Source of the DNA: JABMQB01 sp963678235
GTDB taxonomy: Bacteria > Bacteroidota > Bacteroidia > Bacteroidales > Prolixibacteraceae
NCBI GenBank assembly: GCA_963678235.1
Contig: OY782766.1
Span: 682,001-746,000 of the forward strand
Direction: 5' to 3'
DNA: 64,000 nt
Shown: in pieces, positions 1 through 8,599 of the stretch
Position numbering within the stretch: position 1 is the first letter of the stretch
How the letters are laid out: every line of letters starts with the position of its first letter
Translations under genes and position numbers: made by a program
The notes under the pieces: model-generated
What the model saw: only the letters and a program-made list of their open reading frames with translations
The model's database searches: none
Told to the model about the DNA's origin: nothing

Positions 1-484
1 CTCTCGAACGAAATGCAATTTGTCTCACATTCTCCTCTTTTAAATCCATAATTTGGGCTATTTCAGAATCATTTATTTCTGCAATATCCCGAAAAAGAAA
101 AATCAATCTTGCATCATTTGTTAAACAATGACAGAATGCTGTTAAACAATAATCACATTGTTCTTTTACCCATTCCTTTTTGTCTTGTTCCTCTCCAGAA
201 TAACTGATGTTTTCCAAATCAAAATGTGTATCTAAATCCGCTGATTTTAAAATCCGTTCATTTTGAGCGTACTTTAGAATCGTCCTTTTGGCAATTGAAT
301 AAATCCATGTAGATATATTGGATTCAGAACGGAAATTGTCAAGGCTATTTAAAATCTCATACCATACTTCTTGGGTAGCTTCTTTTGCCAATTCTTTATT
401 CCAAATCATTCGATGAGATAATCTTGAAATCTTTTCCCCGAATTGTTCTATAAGTTGCTCGTTATCTATTTTCAATTCTCTCAT
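1..484 (-). CDS. ECF-type RNA polymerase sigma factor (partial, C-terminus off window)
   Basis: Reading the minus strand from an ATG at 482-484 gives an open frame to the window edge. It has the layout of an extracytoplasmic-function sigma-70 factor. Region 2 is near residues 8-75, with a helix around MIWNKELAKEATQEVWYEI and then FRSESNISTWIYSIAKRTIL, typical of the -10-binding region 2.3/2.4. Region 4 is near residues 115-160, with the HTH pieces IAEINDSEIAQIMDLKEENV. Before it comes a cysteine/histidine cluster (CDYCLTAFCHC), which some ECF proteins have and which could bind metal. The gene starts 35 bp left of attC-like site 1, so it is probably the cargo of the next cassette whose left end is off the window. 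Its target genes and any anti-sigma factor cannot be seen. Confidence 0.8.
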   Translation of the reverse strand, partial: MRELKIDNEQLIEQFGEKISRLSHRMIWNKELAKEATQEVWYEILNSLDNFRSESNISTWIYSIAKRTILKYAQNERILKSADLDTHFDLENISYSGEEQDKKEWVKEQCDYCLTAFCHCLTNDARLIFLFRDIAEINDSEIAQIMDLKEENVRQIAFRSR

Positions 485-519
485 TTTGTACTGTTGTGCA
501 GTTGGCGGGTATGTGCCCT

Positions 520-641
520 AACGGTGGCGGTATGGTTAGTAAGGGATTGCGGGCTTTTTACCTATCAAGGTACAATAATAGTTGAAGCGGGCTACTACGC
601 CCCAAAAACCATTGAAACCCTTATTAACTATACCGCGTGTT
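520..641 (-). other. attC-like recombination site 1
   Basis: Starts AACGGTGGCGGTATGG and ends CTATACCGCGTGTT; these arms pair (GCGGTAT / ATACCGC). The right core GTTGTATGC (639-647) is the reverse complement of GCATACAAC at 3809-3817, which closes the FtsX cassette. The interior shares GCGGGCT and TTGAAGCGGGCTAC with sites 3 and 9. The left flank TGCCCT should be matched by the left edge of the sigma-factor cassette, outside the window. Confidence 0.75.
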
Positions 642-804
642 GTATGCTGGTGTTTATTATTCAAAGTCAAACCGTTACAAGTTTTAACAAATTTAACAGT
701 TTTCTTTTCAATCTGCACAAACCTTGATACGGAGCACAAATTTATTTTGTTTTTGTGGGTGGGTAAACCCCAAACCGCCCTTAAAGGCGGTACTTAGGGT
801 TGGC

Positions 805-870
805 TTTGTTAGCTCTTTGGCAAGCTTTGGTTTGAGCTTGGCTTGTGAGGCTTGCCAATGTGCTAACAAA
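805..870. repeat. T/G-loop hairpin A (second palindrome family)
   Basis: Outer stem TTTGTTAGC / GCTAACAAA, then an internal asymmetry TCTTT opposite AATGT, then inner stem GGCAAGC / GCTTGCC around a T/G-rich loop of about 24 nt beginning TTTGG. The same plan recurs at 3581-3646, 18648-18718 and 22859-22920. This copy lies just 3' of the FtsX-like gene, between it and attC-like site 1. The rest of 642-890 holds only a short GC hairpin (CCGCC / GGCGG near 777-790). Confidence 0.7.
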
Positions 871-890
871 TAGGGGCGTTTTTTCTTTAA

Positions 891-3278
891 TTACTCATAC
901 CTCAATGCCTCCACCGGATTACTCGTCGCTGCCCGCCAGCTTTGCCAACTAACTGTCAACATTGCAATTCCAAGCGCCAATAGTCCGGCAAAGGCAAAAA
1001 TCCACCAGCTTAATTCAGTTTTATAGGCAAAACTCTCAAGCCATTTGTTCATGACGTAATATGCAACAGGCGTAGCAATTACAAAAGCGATTACAACCCA
1101 TTTTACAAAATCTTTATTGAGCATGGAAAGTATTTCAGAAACTTTTGCTCCGTTTACTTTTCGGATACCAATTTCTTTTTTGCGTTTGTCCGCAAATGAT
1201 AAAGCAAGGCCATAAAGTCCAAGGCAGGCAATCAATATGCCCATAAAACTAAAATAGCCAACTATTAATTTAACTTTTCTATCTGCTGCATAAAGTTGAT
1301 CATAGGTTTGATCAAGGAAATGAGCTTCGAATGGAGCATCATTTACCAATTTTTTCCATGTTCCTTCAATAAACGAGATGGTTTCATGAGGTTTTGTTTC
1401 ACTGAGTTTTATTAGCATCACTCCGGTCATGCCGGCTTCTTCCTGGACATTCTGCATGACCTGATAGATTTGTGGATTTGGCTTTTCATGTAATGATTTA
1501 AAATTTGTGTTTTTGATAACACCGACGATTGTTCCTGATTTGTTCCAACTGGCAAATTGCTTTCCAACAGGCGATTTTATTCCTGTTTCCTTCACAGCTT
1601 CTTCGTTTAGAATAAATGCATGGGAGGCATCGCCGGGATAGTCTTTCGAAAAACTTCTGCCTGCAACAAACTCAATATTAAGTCCCTCAAAATAATCGTA
1701 ATCAACACTGGTTAACTCCATCATTACTTGTTGGTCTGTTTTTTTATCGTCCCAGAAAAAATCAACAAGGTTTCGGAGTGTTGTGGTTGGTATACAATCT
1801 TTTGCAGTAACAGTTAAAATATTGGGATTTTTCAGGAGTTCTTCTTTCATTGTTTGATACCGGGTTCCGGCATTACCCATGATAGGGATATATACGATAT
1901 CCTCTTTTTGAAAACCTAATTTTTTATTCTGAATAAATTGCAACTGCTTATTTATTATGAATGTCCCGGAGATAAGAATAATTGAAATTATAAATTGAAA
2001 AATGACCAGGTATGACCTTACTCTGCTGGCTTTTAAAGTTCCATAAACCTGGTTCTTAAAAGATTTAAGTGGGGGCAAGGAAGTTAGTCTGAATGCCGGA
2101 TAAATTCCCCCTAAAAGGGTTGTCAGCAATAAAATACCAATGTAAAGCAAGATGTTCTTTTTATAATCTAATACAAGCGATTTCCCACTAATCTGATTAA
2201 ACCAGGGCAACAAAACATTCACAGCGATTATTGCAAAAAGGAGGGCAATGAAACTTAGCAGGAAAAATTCCATCAGAAATTGCTTTTTAAGCTGAACCGG
2301 GGATGAACCCAATATTTTTTTCATTCCTATTTCCCGTGTTCTTCCACCCGATTGTGAAACAGATAAATTCATAAAATTGATACAGGCAAGAAGAAGAATA
2401 AAAAAAGCAATACACAAGAAAATGTAAACCGTATTCCGGTATTCAACAACGGTAAAATTGCCTAAAAAATGACTATTTGATACATCGGCACTTAAGTGGC
2501 ATTTTAACAGGGGCTGGAGTTCAAATCTTTTCCAAAACGCAAGTATCTGCTGAGGCAGTTTAGCCTTTGCAATTTGATTGATTTTAAGAGATGTTGAAGT
2601 AATGTCAGCTCCAGAAGCCACCTTTAGATAAGTTGTATAGTTAAATGCGCCCCAATTGTTTACATCGTCCGATGCAATAGCTTCCAGAAGGCTGAAAGGT
2701 ACTACAAAATCAAATTTCAGATGAGAATTTTCTGGTATGTCCTTAATAACTCCGGTTATTACCGAAGCGCTTTCCCCGTCAATATTGATGTTTTGGTTAA
2801 TTGGGTCACTCTTGCCAAAATACTTTTTAGCAAGAGTCTCTGTAATAATTACATTGTTTGGTGCCGAAAACGCAGTTTCCAGATTTCCTGCAACGAAAGG
2901 ATAATTAAATATTGAAAAGAACTGAGGATCAACAACAATTCCATTGCCTTCCTGAAAAATGTTCTGATCATGCTTAAAAATGACGACCGGGAGTTTGAAG
3001 ATTCGTGTATAGCTTTCAATTTCAGGAATGTTGGCAGATAATTCGGGTGCAAACAACGCTGGTGTCCGTGAGTTTATACCATCATTGTCGTATTGAACGA
3101 CTCTGTATATTTGATCGGCATCTTCGTTAAACCTGTCAAAGTTTAATTCATCCTGTACCCATAACAGAATAAAAATGGTGCAGATAATCCCGAGGGAAAG
3201 TCCGAAAACATTGATAAAAGAAAAAGTCCTATTCTTAAAAAGGTTTCGAATGGCAATTTTTAGGTTATTTTTAAACAT
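891..3278 (-). CDS. FtsX-like/MacB-type ABC transporter permease
   Basis: The 795-residue membrane protein has the Bacteroidota FtsX/MacB-permease layout. An N-terminal membrane segment sits near residues 20-41 after the typical start FKNNLKIAIRNLFKNRTFSF. A large periplasmic MacB-like domain follows to about residue 280. Then comes a three-helix FtsX unit with the GRTREIGMKKILGSS signature, a second periplasmic domain, and a final FtsX unit with KRKKEIGIRKVNGAK. Such proteins work with a separate ATPase to move lipoproteins, peptides or drugs, or to couple ATP hydrolysis to periplasmic events. No ATPase gene is next to it, so the partner must be elsewhere. It is the only gene of its cassette (attC-like sites 1 and 2) and is bracketed by hairpins A and B. 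The start has about 540 bp of free upstream DNA. Confidence 0.88.
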   Translation of the reverse strand: MFKNNLKIAIRNLFKNRTFSFINVFGLSLGIICTIFILLWVQDELNFDRFNEDADQIYRVVQYDNDGINSRTPALFAPELSANIPEIESYTRIFKLPVVIFKHDQNIFQEGNGIVVDPQFFSIFNYPFVAGNLETAFSAPNNVIITETLAKKYFGKSDPINQNINIDGESASVITGVIKDIPENSHLKFDFVVPFSLLEAIASDDVNNWGAFNYTTYLKVASGADITSTSLKINQIAKAKLPQQILAFWKRFELQPLLKCHLSADVSNSHFLGNFTVVEYRNTVYIFLCIAFFILLLACINFMNLSVSQSGGRTREIGMKKILGSSPVQLKKQFLMEFFLLSFIALLFAIIAVNVLLPWFNQISGKSLVLDYKKNILLYIGILLLTTLLGGIYPAFRLTSLPPLKSFKNQVYGTLKASRVRSYLVIFQFIISIILISGTFIINKQLQFIQNKKLGFQKEDIVYIPIMGNAGTRYQTMKEELLKNPNILTVTAKDCIPTTTLRNLVDFFWDDKKTDQQVMMELTSVDYDYFEGLNIEFVAGRSFSKDYPGDASHAFILNEEAVKETGIKSPVGKQFASWNKSGTIVGVIKNTNFKSLHEKPNPQIYQVMQNVQEEAGMTGVMLIKLSETKPHETISFIEGTWKKLVNDAPFEAHFLDQTYDQLYAADRKVKLIVGYFSFMGILIACLGLYGLALSFADKRKKEIGIRKVNGAKVSEILSMLNKDFVKWVVIAFVIATPVAYYVMNKWLESFAYKTELSWWIFAFAGLLALGIAMLTVSWQSWRAATSNPVEALRYE

Positions 3279-3458
3279 AAGATTAAGTTTTTGATTTAAT
3301 TAAAATGTTTTAACAGGATTTTCTTTAGTTGTATTCTGCACTTTGTCATTTAAAATATATTTCTTGTATTTTAAATGATTTAAATATGACCCAAATAAAA
3401 TGCCAATTTCATAACTTGAACATTATCAGTGTTTTTTCTATTTGTCCAATAGAAACTT

Positions 3459-3483
3459 TGTAAAATTATTTTACACTAAGTGT
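3459..3483. promoter_or_regulatory. Adjacent palindromes upstream of the FtsX-like gene
   Basis: A 17-bp perfect palindrome, TGTAAAAT-T-ATTTTACA (3459-3475), overlaps a second one, ACACT-A-AGTGT (3473-3483). They lie about 180 bp upstream of the permease start. Their form suggests a dimeric regulator's operator. No regulator is identified and the function is inferred. Apart from these and hairpin B, I see nothing else definite in 3279-3814. Confidence 0.35.
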
Positions 3484-3580
3484 TAAATAATTAGATAGTA
3501 CCAACTTGTAATTAACCTCTCTAAAGCAGAGTATTTTATGTCAAAAGATTGAATATTAACAAAATGGTGTGTCGGCTAAA

Positions 3581-3646
3581 AAAACAACTCTTTTGCAAGC
3601 ATGGATTGTAGGGCAGGTTTGCAGCTGCTTGCAAATGTGTTGTTTT
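3581..3646. repeat. T/G-loop hairpin B
   Basis: Outer stem AAAACAAC / GTTGTTTT, asymmetric TCTTT versus AATGT, inner stem TGCAAGC / GCTTGCA, and a G/T-rich loop of about 26 nt. It is in the same orientation as copy A and lies on the other side of the FtsX-like gene, so A and B bracket that gene inside the outer attC-like sites. Confidence 0.7.
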
Positions 3647-3814
3647 GTGCGGTGGGGTTTCTTTGTCTTTGCGCGGGGAAGAAAAACAAAATAAATTCCC
3701 TTCAAATTGTATCATCCTATCAATAGGTCTCCAATCCAGTCAATATTTTTTAATTGTTTCAATATTTCTATGTCGTGTCAATGTGTTGAGTTTAGATTTT
3801 TTACACTTGCATAC

Positions 3815-3937
3815 AACGGTTAGTGCAAGATGCGGAGCGGATTTCGGGGAGCGTTCCTGTCCGCGAGGACATGAACAGTGAAGCGAGAATCCGCCGAACG
3901 CATACCACTGTTGCCGCTATGCAATTTGCACTGTGTT
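3815..3937 (-). other. attC-like recombination site 2
   Basis: This 123-bp site starts AACGGTTAGTGCAA and ends TTGCACTGTGTT. GTGCAA and TTGCAC form the inner arm pair, with 5-nt and 3-nt spacers to AAC and GTT. It is identical, or nearly so, to sites 4 and 12, which belong to the other copies of the same cassette. The centre holds GTCCGCGAGGAC, itself a palindrome. Right core GTTATAACAC (3935-3944) pairs with GTGTTATAAC (5065-5074). Confidence 0.8.
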
Positions 3938-3962
3938 ATAACACGTTTTTTCTTTTTTTATT

Positions 3963-4527
3963 ATAATCGTTAAAACCACCTCCTTCGGGGGTGGTCATGT
4001 TTAATTGGCTAAGCCTAAAAATTATTTAACTTCGTTACATGAGTAATTTTAAGAAATTGAATCATGTAATTTATAGGTGTACTTACCATGTTGTATGGAC
4101 ACCCAAGTATCGATTTCGCGTTCTTGAAGGTCTTGTCAAGGAACTGCTTCAGCATGACATCCCGATGTTGTTGGAATGGAAATCCTGTGAAATGATGGAG
4201 ATGAATATTCAAAAAGATCATATTCATCTGATTGTCAGTGTTCCACCCAAGATTTCAATATCGCAACTAATGGGGATATTGAAAGGCAAAACCGCCATTA
4301 AGATTTTCAAAAGTTATCCTCAATTGCGAACAAAACCATATTGGGGCAATCACTTTTGGTCCAAAGGATATTGTGTTGACACAATCGGTCTTGACGAAGA
4401 TAAGATCAAGAAATACGTGAAATATCAAGAAGATCAAGAACGTCTCGAAGAGCAACATCGGCTCAACTTTGGCCCCTTATAGGGGCTTTCTTATAAGTCC
4501 ACCTTCTTTGAGGGTGGATTCTTTAAT
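3963..4527 (+). mobile_element. IS200-type insertion sequence in non-coding cassette copy 1
   Basis: Comparison with the intact copy at 8477-9172 shows 565 extra bases between TTTTTTATT and AAAATTCC. There is no target duplication and no terminal inverted repeat, as is usual for IS200/IS605 elements. Subterminal hairpins are visible at both ends: CCACCTCC / GGGGGTGG near 3976-3994 and CCACC / GGGTGG near 4499-4517. The exact ends are uncertain by 1-3 bases because both flanks are A/T runs. It carries only tnpA and no tnpB. It is the only plus-strand gene of the array. Confidence 0.85.
4039..4482 (+). CDS. tnpA: IS200/IS605-family Y1 transposase TnpA
   Basis: The 147-residue protein has the usual TnpA length and motifs. 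The start, LNHVIYRCTYHVVWTPKYR, matches the family. The HUH metal-binding motif is HIH at residues 61-63 (KDHIHLIVSVPP). The nucleophilic tyrosine is probably Y126 in KKYVKYQ. FWSKGY at 106-111 is another family landmark. TnpA excises and inserts the element as single-stranded DNA by recognising the subterminal hairpins, and it prefers single-stranded targets. That is notable next to attC-like sites, because integron attC sites also act as folded single strands. The frame is intact, so the element may be active. Confidence 0.93.
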   Translation: MSNFKKLNHVIYRCTYHVVWTPKYRFRVLEGLVKELLQHDIPMLLEWKSCEMMEMNIQKDHIHLIVSVPPKISISQLMGILKGKTAIKIFKSYPQLRTKPYWGNHFWSKGYCVDTIGLDEDKIKKYVKYQEDQERLEEQHRLNFGPL

Positions 4528-5071
4528 AAAATTCCTGATTTTGTCCGAGGGTGAAATGTCAAGTTTTTTAGGGTGTTAAAAAAGCTTGGTGTTAATCTTA
4601 CCGACTTAAAAATCAGTCAACTGGTTATCATTATTTATTGAGCTACAATTTATTAAACTTTTTCCAAATTTTCGTTAAGCTGGATTAATTTCTCCATTTT
4701 TTTAAAATTAAAAACCACATTCGTTCATTTATTAAACCCAGTTAAAAATGGGGTAGTGCTTCAAAAAAGATACTGGCGAAAAATCATCAACAAAATCCGG
4801 AGGATTTTTTATTAGGTGCACAAAACTTCAAACGGGCAGTCCTTTTGAATTATACGTTTTACCTTTTAAAATTTTTCAACCACTAAACTTAAATTTTCAT
4901 GGACAAGTTAAAATTGGCTGTGGTTTTCATTTTAACTTGCTCCATAAAACACCAACAAAACCCAAGGGGTTTTACATTCTTCTTTTTCAATTAATAAAAG
5001 AAATGCCCTTAAATTACATTTGATTTTATACTAAGTTACGCCCTGTAAATATTTGTTTTAAAATGTGTTAT

Positions 5072-5195
5072 AACGGTAAATTGTATGAGTAGTGGCAGAT
5101 TGCGTGGTAGTTTCCTGTCAAACCATTACGCAGTTTGAGCGGGCTACAAACCTTGATATTTGCCATATTGCCTGCCATTACTTATACAAAATGTT
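5072..5195 (-). other. attC-like recombination site 3
   Basis: Starts AACGGTAAATTGTATGAG and ends CTTATACAAAATGTT. Right core GTTGGGCAT (5193-5201) is the reverse complement of ATGCCCAAC at 8471-8479. This is the only core that fits the classical integron GTTRRRY strictly. The last codons and the stop of the 5182-6903 gene lie inside the site. Confidence 0.8.
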
Positions 5196-6903
5196 GGGCA
5201 TAGTTGTTTTGATTTTCAGCAACGTCCAAAAGTTTCTCTAATGAATCTGTTATTATAGAAATATCATTATCATCTATAAATTCAACAGGTTTATTGTATA
5301 TTTCCATTAAAAGAGAAGTCTGATTTGAACCTATAATTTTATCAATCTTAGTTAGTGCAGTATTATAATCTGAAATATATTCACCGTTACTAACTGTTTT
5401 ATTATCTTTTGCATTACAAAAGTTAATAGTACACCACTTAAGGGCATACTTAGCATACATAGATTTTTCCATGTTTTGTAATGACTTTTCATATTCTTTT
5501 TTATTAATTTCTTTTTTGGTCAAGTCCCATTCCTTATAAAGTATAGATTTGTTTTCTTTTAAAATAAGAATAGAGTTTTTTAATCCATAAACACCATTTA
5601 ACAAATCAGTCAATATGAAGTTGTCATATTCAAAGAAATCATTTAGTTCTCGATTTTTACTCTTATTATTTGAATTTACCCATGTGAAAGTAGTATTGAA
5701 AGCCATCCTATCAATTGTTATATATTTATCCCATTTTTCAAAGTGCCTTGAATCAGCTATTAATAAGTGAACCGGCATATTTATTTTTGAATTAATAATA
5801 GAAGCGGATTTGATAGGTGTTGAAATTTTATGAGTAAAGAAATTAATAACATTATCAATTGAAAATCTACGACAAACATCATCTGCAATATTGAAAATTG
5901 ATTCGATCGTATCTTTGCAATTTCCATTTTCTAAAATGATGAGCAAGTCCAAATCATTACAATTTTCAACCTTAAAATCTATTTCACCTAATTTAGTTTC
6001 TTTCTCTATCTCACGTGCAACACTTCCAACTAAGCCAAGATATTTAATATTGTTTTTTAGGTTGTTAAACGAATACAATTCTTTTGCAAGGGAATAAACA
6101 ACTGAATATAGGTAGGATAATCCATCCTTAAACCAAAAATTAGTTTTAATTTCTTCAATATCCATTGATATAATATTTCCATAGAATTCTTGATACTTTT
6201 TGGTCAGTGCAGAATCATTTAGTTCTATTCCAGTTGTTGTAGTTTCATTATGTCTGTGGACTAATTTTTTGGGATATTTTATCCTGTCTGTTTTTAATCT
6301 TTTGGGGAAAGATATTAAGCATTTTTTATCAACAATTGTAATATTGGGTATGAAGTAATTATCATGCTGTATATTATTTGAGCACAAGAAATAGTTTGTT
6401 AGATTATCACCGTACTTCTGCTCAAAAAAATTGATACCTGTAGATAGTTCTTTTGAATGATAAGCGAAATTTATATCCCAAGGATCAAAAATTACAAATA
6501 TTCGATTTACCATTGGTCGCAACTTTTCATCTTCAATTTTTTTAATAACGCAATCTATTAAATCATCGTTGCTACTAGCTATTAAATTATTCTTTACATA
6601 GGTCTGAACTATCTTAGAATTTTTTTTGCTTGATTTTAGTAAATCTTCAACTCGTAACCTGATTTCTTGAATATTTCTGAATTCTTTTGATTTTACTTTA
6701 GGTTTGACAAAAGCTAAGATAATAATCAACAAAGTGTTAATGCTACTTAACCAAATAATTAGAGTATTGTCAGAATCTACTTCAAAACTTAATTTCGAGA
6801 GTAGAAATGCTAATGTGGCAACAAAAACTAGTATAATAAAAGTCTTTGTATACTCTTGAATTTTATCTAAGTAGGGGACTAAAGCTTTGAGTATTTTTTC
6901 CAT
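5182..6903 (-). CDS. Membrane-anchored protein with nucleotidyltransferase-fold domain
   Basis: The 573-residue protein has two N-terminal membrane helices (about 22-40 and 47-66), then a charged stretch and a globular domain of unknown type (about 130-250). Near residues 288-325 it has a nucleotidyltransferase-like signature: VGSVAREI (G293, S294) followed by NDLDLLIIL with D317 and D319. The gap between GS and DxD is wider than in minimal MNT toxins. The later strand MPVHLLIAD shows no clear third carboxylate. It could modify a nucleotide, RNA or protein at the membrane; the substrate is unknown. It is the last gene of a tight three-gene unit (1 bp after the GNAT gene) sharing one cassette. 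Its stop overlaps attC-like site 3. A role in phage defence or signalling is inference. Confidence 0.6.
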   Translation of the reverse strand: MEKILKALVPYLDKIQEYTKTFIILVFVATLAFLLSKLSFEVDSDNTLIIWLSSINTLLIIILAFVKPKVKSKEFRNIQEIRLRVEDLLKSSKKNSKIVQTYVKNNLIASSNDDLIDCVIKKIEDEKLRPMVNRIFVIFDPWDINFAYHSKELSTGINFFEQKYGDNLTNYFLCSNNIQHDNYFIPNITIVDKKCLISFPKRLKTDRIKYPKKLVHRHNETTTTGIELNDSALTKKYQEFYGNIISMDIEEIKTNFWFKDGLSYLYSVVYSLAKELYSFNNLKNNIKYLGLVGSVAREIEKETKLGEIDFKVENCNDLDLLIILENGNCKDTIESIFNIADDVCRRFSIDNVINFFTHKISTPIKSASIINSKINMPVHLLIADSRHFEKWDKYITIDRMAFNTTFTWVNSNNKSKNRELNDFFEYDNFILTDLLNGVYGLKNSILILKENKSILYKEWDLTKKEINKKEYEKSLQNMEKSMYAKYALKWCTINFCNAKDNKTVSNGEYISDYNTALTKIDKIIGSNQTSLLMEIYNKPVEFIDDNDISIITDSLEKLLDVAENQNNYAQHFV

Positions 6904-6904
6904 A

Positions 6905-7474
6905 TTATTTTAAGTTATATGCCACAAAAATTGCATTAGATTTTGTCTTTTGTATAGTTGTGTAAAATCCAATAGAAACTCTGCTAGTAGAATGAATATT
7001 CTTTCTGTTTGGTCTTATCGAATAAAATTGATCTATTAACTGCATTTCTATTTCCGTTAGATTTTTATTTTTTGAAATCCGATTAATATATCTATCGAAC
7101 AACTTTGGTAGGAAGCTATCTTCTTCACACCATAAAGACAAATACTTGTAATCTTCAGATTTTAATTGGTTAATTGATTGAATCAACAAATTGATAAATA
7201 CACCATGATTACGATATGGTTTTAATACTCCAATTATCGAACAGTAAATATGATCTTGGGTAACCTTTTCATAAACGATTGTGCCAACTATCTTTTTCTC
7301 ATTAAATGTAGTAAAAGCAATGATATTACTTTGTGTTCTTTTTTTGCAGAATTCGACAAAAGTAGTTGGACAGCTATTATATTTTGTGCTAAACAATTCT
7401 TTTTCAAACTCGAATAATTTTTTGTAAAGCTTGTCATCTATTTGGGAATAGTATTTAATCTTAAAATCATCCAT
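6905..7474 (-). CDS. GNAT-like acetyltransferase
   Basis: The 189-residue protein looks like a GCN5-related N-acetyltransferase. IIAFTTFNEKKIVGTIVYEK resembles the beta2-beta3 region, and IGVLKPYRNHGVFINLLIQS (about 81-100) fits motif A, the acetyl-CoA pyrophosphate-binding loop, with RNHG in place of the usual RGxG. The C-terminal 70 residues are less typical. Its start overlaps the end of the upstream DHH-like gene by 8 bp, and the nucleotidyltransferase gene follows after 1 bp, so the three are probably translated together. The acceptor is unknown; a partner protein, a tRNA or a small molecule are all possible. Confidence 0.6.
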   Translation of the reverse strand: MDDFKIKYYSQIDDKLYKKLFEFEKELFSTKYNSCPTTFVEFCKKRTQSNIIAFTTFNEKKIVGTIVYEKVTQDHIYCSIIGVLKPYRNHGVFINLLIQSINQLKSEDYKYLSLWCEEDSFLPKLFDRYINRISKNKNLTEIEMQLIDQFYSIRPNRKNIHSTSRVSIGFYTTIQKTKSNAIFVAYNLK

Positions 7475-8468
7475 TGTTATAAATAGTTACAAGATTACAT
7501 TCATCAAAACAGTCCGAATAATTTAATGATTTTACAATATCAATTAAATCTCTATAGTTATTCTTTTCTCGAATAGCAATAATATTACGTCTTCCTTTAA
7601 GTTCCCAGTCTTTACTTATGTTTAGAATTTTGTCTGCTAGTAATTTGCAATTAAAGTTTGTCCAATTTTTAATAAGTGGATTAACGCCAACAAATATTTG
7701 ACAAGAGGAATTTTCAATATTATCAATTACTCTCATTACAATTATTTGTTTGTTGAGTACCTTATAATAAGCTCTTGGAATTAATCTTTTATCATTAGAG
7801 TTGCTGATAATGAGTCCAAATTCTGAGCTGATTTTTTGAGTATTATTTACTATATAACTAGCCATATCATTGATATAACCTACGTCATCAAATGCTAAAA
7901 CATCTTCGTGTAAAGAATTTGATATTATCATCTTAGCTATTTTAAATGAATACTTTTCAAAAAAACTACTTGAAATATCTAAGTCTGATTTTGTTAGCTT
8001 TTTTCCCCTATCTTCACCAATCTCAATTTCCATTTTGTATCTTAAAAATGTTTCCAATTTGTGACCTAATAGGTTTATATTATCTGGAAATTTGTCGAAA
8101 GAAGAATTATAGTCACAATAAAATGAGGCGGAATAGAGTATTTTGCCTAAATCACTATTGCGAAAATCTATTAAATTAATATTATTATCTAGTGTCGCTT
8201 TAATAACTCCTGCTGAAATTATCGCATCGGGATCTAAGTATGAACTGATAATCCTTTTATTAGATAAAATGATTTGGTTAAATCTACCATCGTCATAGGT
8301 TTTATATAGTGTGTCTAAATTTACCCAATCCAGAGTTATATGATGATCAATCCTATCATAATCCTTTAGGTCATTTCTCTTCCATTTTGCAGAATCTATT
8401 ATTAATGATTCTTTTGGAATTTGCTCAATATCTTTTATTATAAAACATTCCATCATTCTTGGATTCAA
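7467..8468 (-). CDS. Possible DHH-family phosphoesterase-like protein
   Basis: The 333-residue soluble protein is the first gene of the three-gene cassette. It has DYDRIDHHIT (D41, H42, H43), which resembles the DHH motif of phosphoesterases such as RecJ and nano-RNase/c-di-AMP phosphodiesterases, and downstream LDPDAIISAGVIKA (about 78-91), a possible further metal site. LIIDSAKWKRND near residues 22-33 could be a motif preceding the DHH. The rest (INLLGHKLETFLRYKME, IIVMRVID, ISKDWELKGRRNIIAIRE) has no assignment I can support. If it is a DHH enzyme, it may degrade or edit a nucleotide made by the nucleotidyltransferase encoded two genes on; this is inference. Another fold with a chance DHH cannot be excluded. 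Confidence 0.45.
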   Translation of the reverse strand: MNPRMMECFIIKDIEQIPKESLIIDSAKWKRNDLKDYDRIDHHITLDWVNLDTLYKTYDDGRFNQIILSNKRIISSYLDPDAIISAGVIKATLDNNINLIDFRNSDLGKILYSASFYCDYNSSFDKFPDNINLLGHKLETFLRYKMEIEIGEDRGKKLTKSDLDISSSFFEKYSFKIAKMIISNSLHEDVLAFDDVGYINDMASYIVNNTQKISSEFGLIISNSNDKRLIPRAYYKVLNKQIIVMRVIDNIENSSCQIFVGVNPLIKNWTNFNCKLLADKILNISKDWELKGRRNIIAIREKNNYRDLIDIVKSLNYSDCFDECNLVTIYNNG

Positions 8469-8476
8469 TTATGCCC

Positions 8477-8599
8477 AACGGTTAGTGCAAGATGCGGAGC
8501 GGATTTCGGGGAGCGTTCCTGTCCGCGAGGACATGAACAGTGAAGCGAGAATCCGCCGAACGCATATCACTGTTGCCGCTATGCAATTTGCACTGTGTT
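8477..8599 (-). other. attC-like recombination site 4
   Basis: This 123-bp site is the same as sites 2 and 12 apart from single-base differences. Left flank ATGCCC belongs to the neighbouring cassette. Right core GTTATAACAC (8597-8606) pairs with GTGTTATAAC (9162-9171). Confidence 0.8.

Larger units (their letters stand above)
3815..5076 (-). repeat. Non-coding cassette, copy 1 (interrupted by IS200-type element)
   Basis: Without the inserted element this is about 697 bp and almost identical to 8477-9172 and 25731-26426. The unit contains attC-like site 2 plus about 570 bp without a credible gene. The identity starts exactly at AACGG and ends just after TTATAAC. The flanking bases differ in each copy, as expected of a cassette moved by site-specific recombination. 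Confidence 0.85.

Noticed and set aside
443..797. Small plus-strand frames across attC-like site 1 and hairpin A
   Set aside because: They overlap structured DNA and each other, have unusual composition and no start signal.
805..870. Hairpin A (and B-D) as simple rho-independent terminators
   Set aside because: No T run follows, loops are long, and copies B and D lie upstream of genes. The kept TCTTT/AATGT asymmetry is not a terminator feature.
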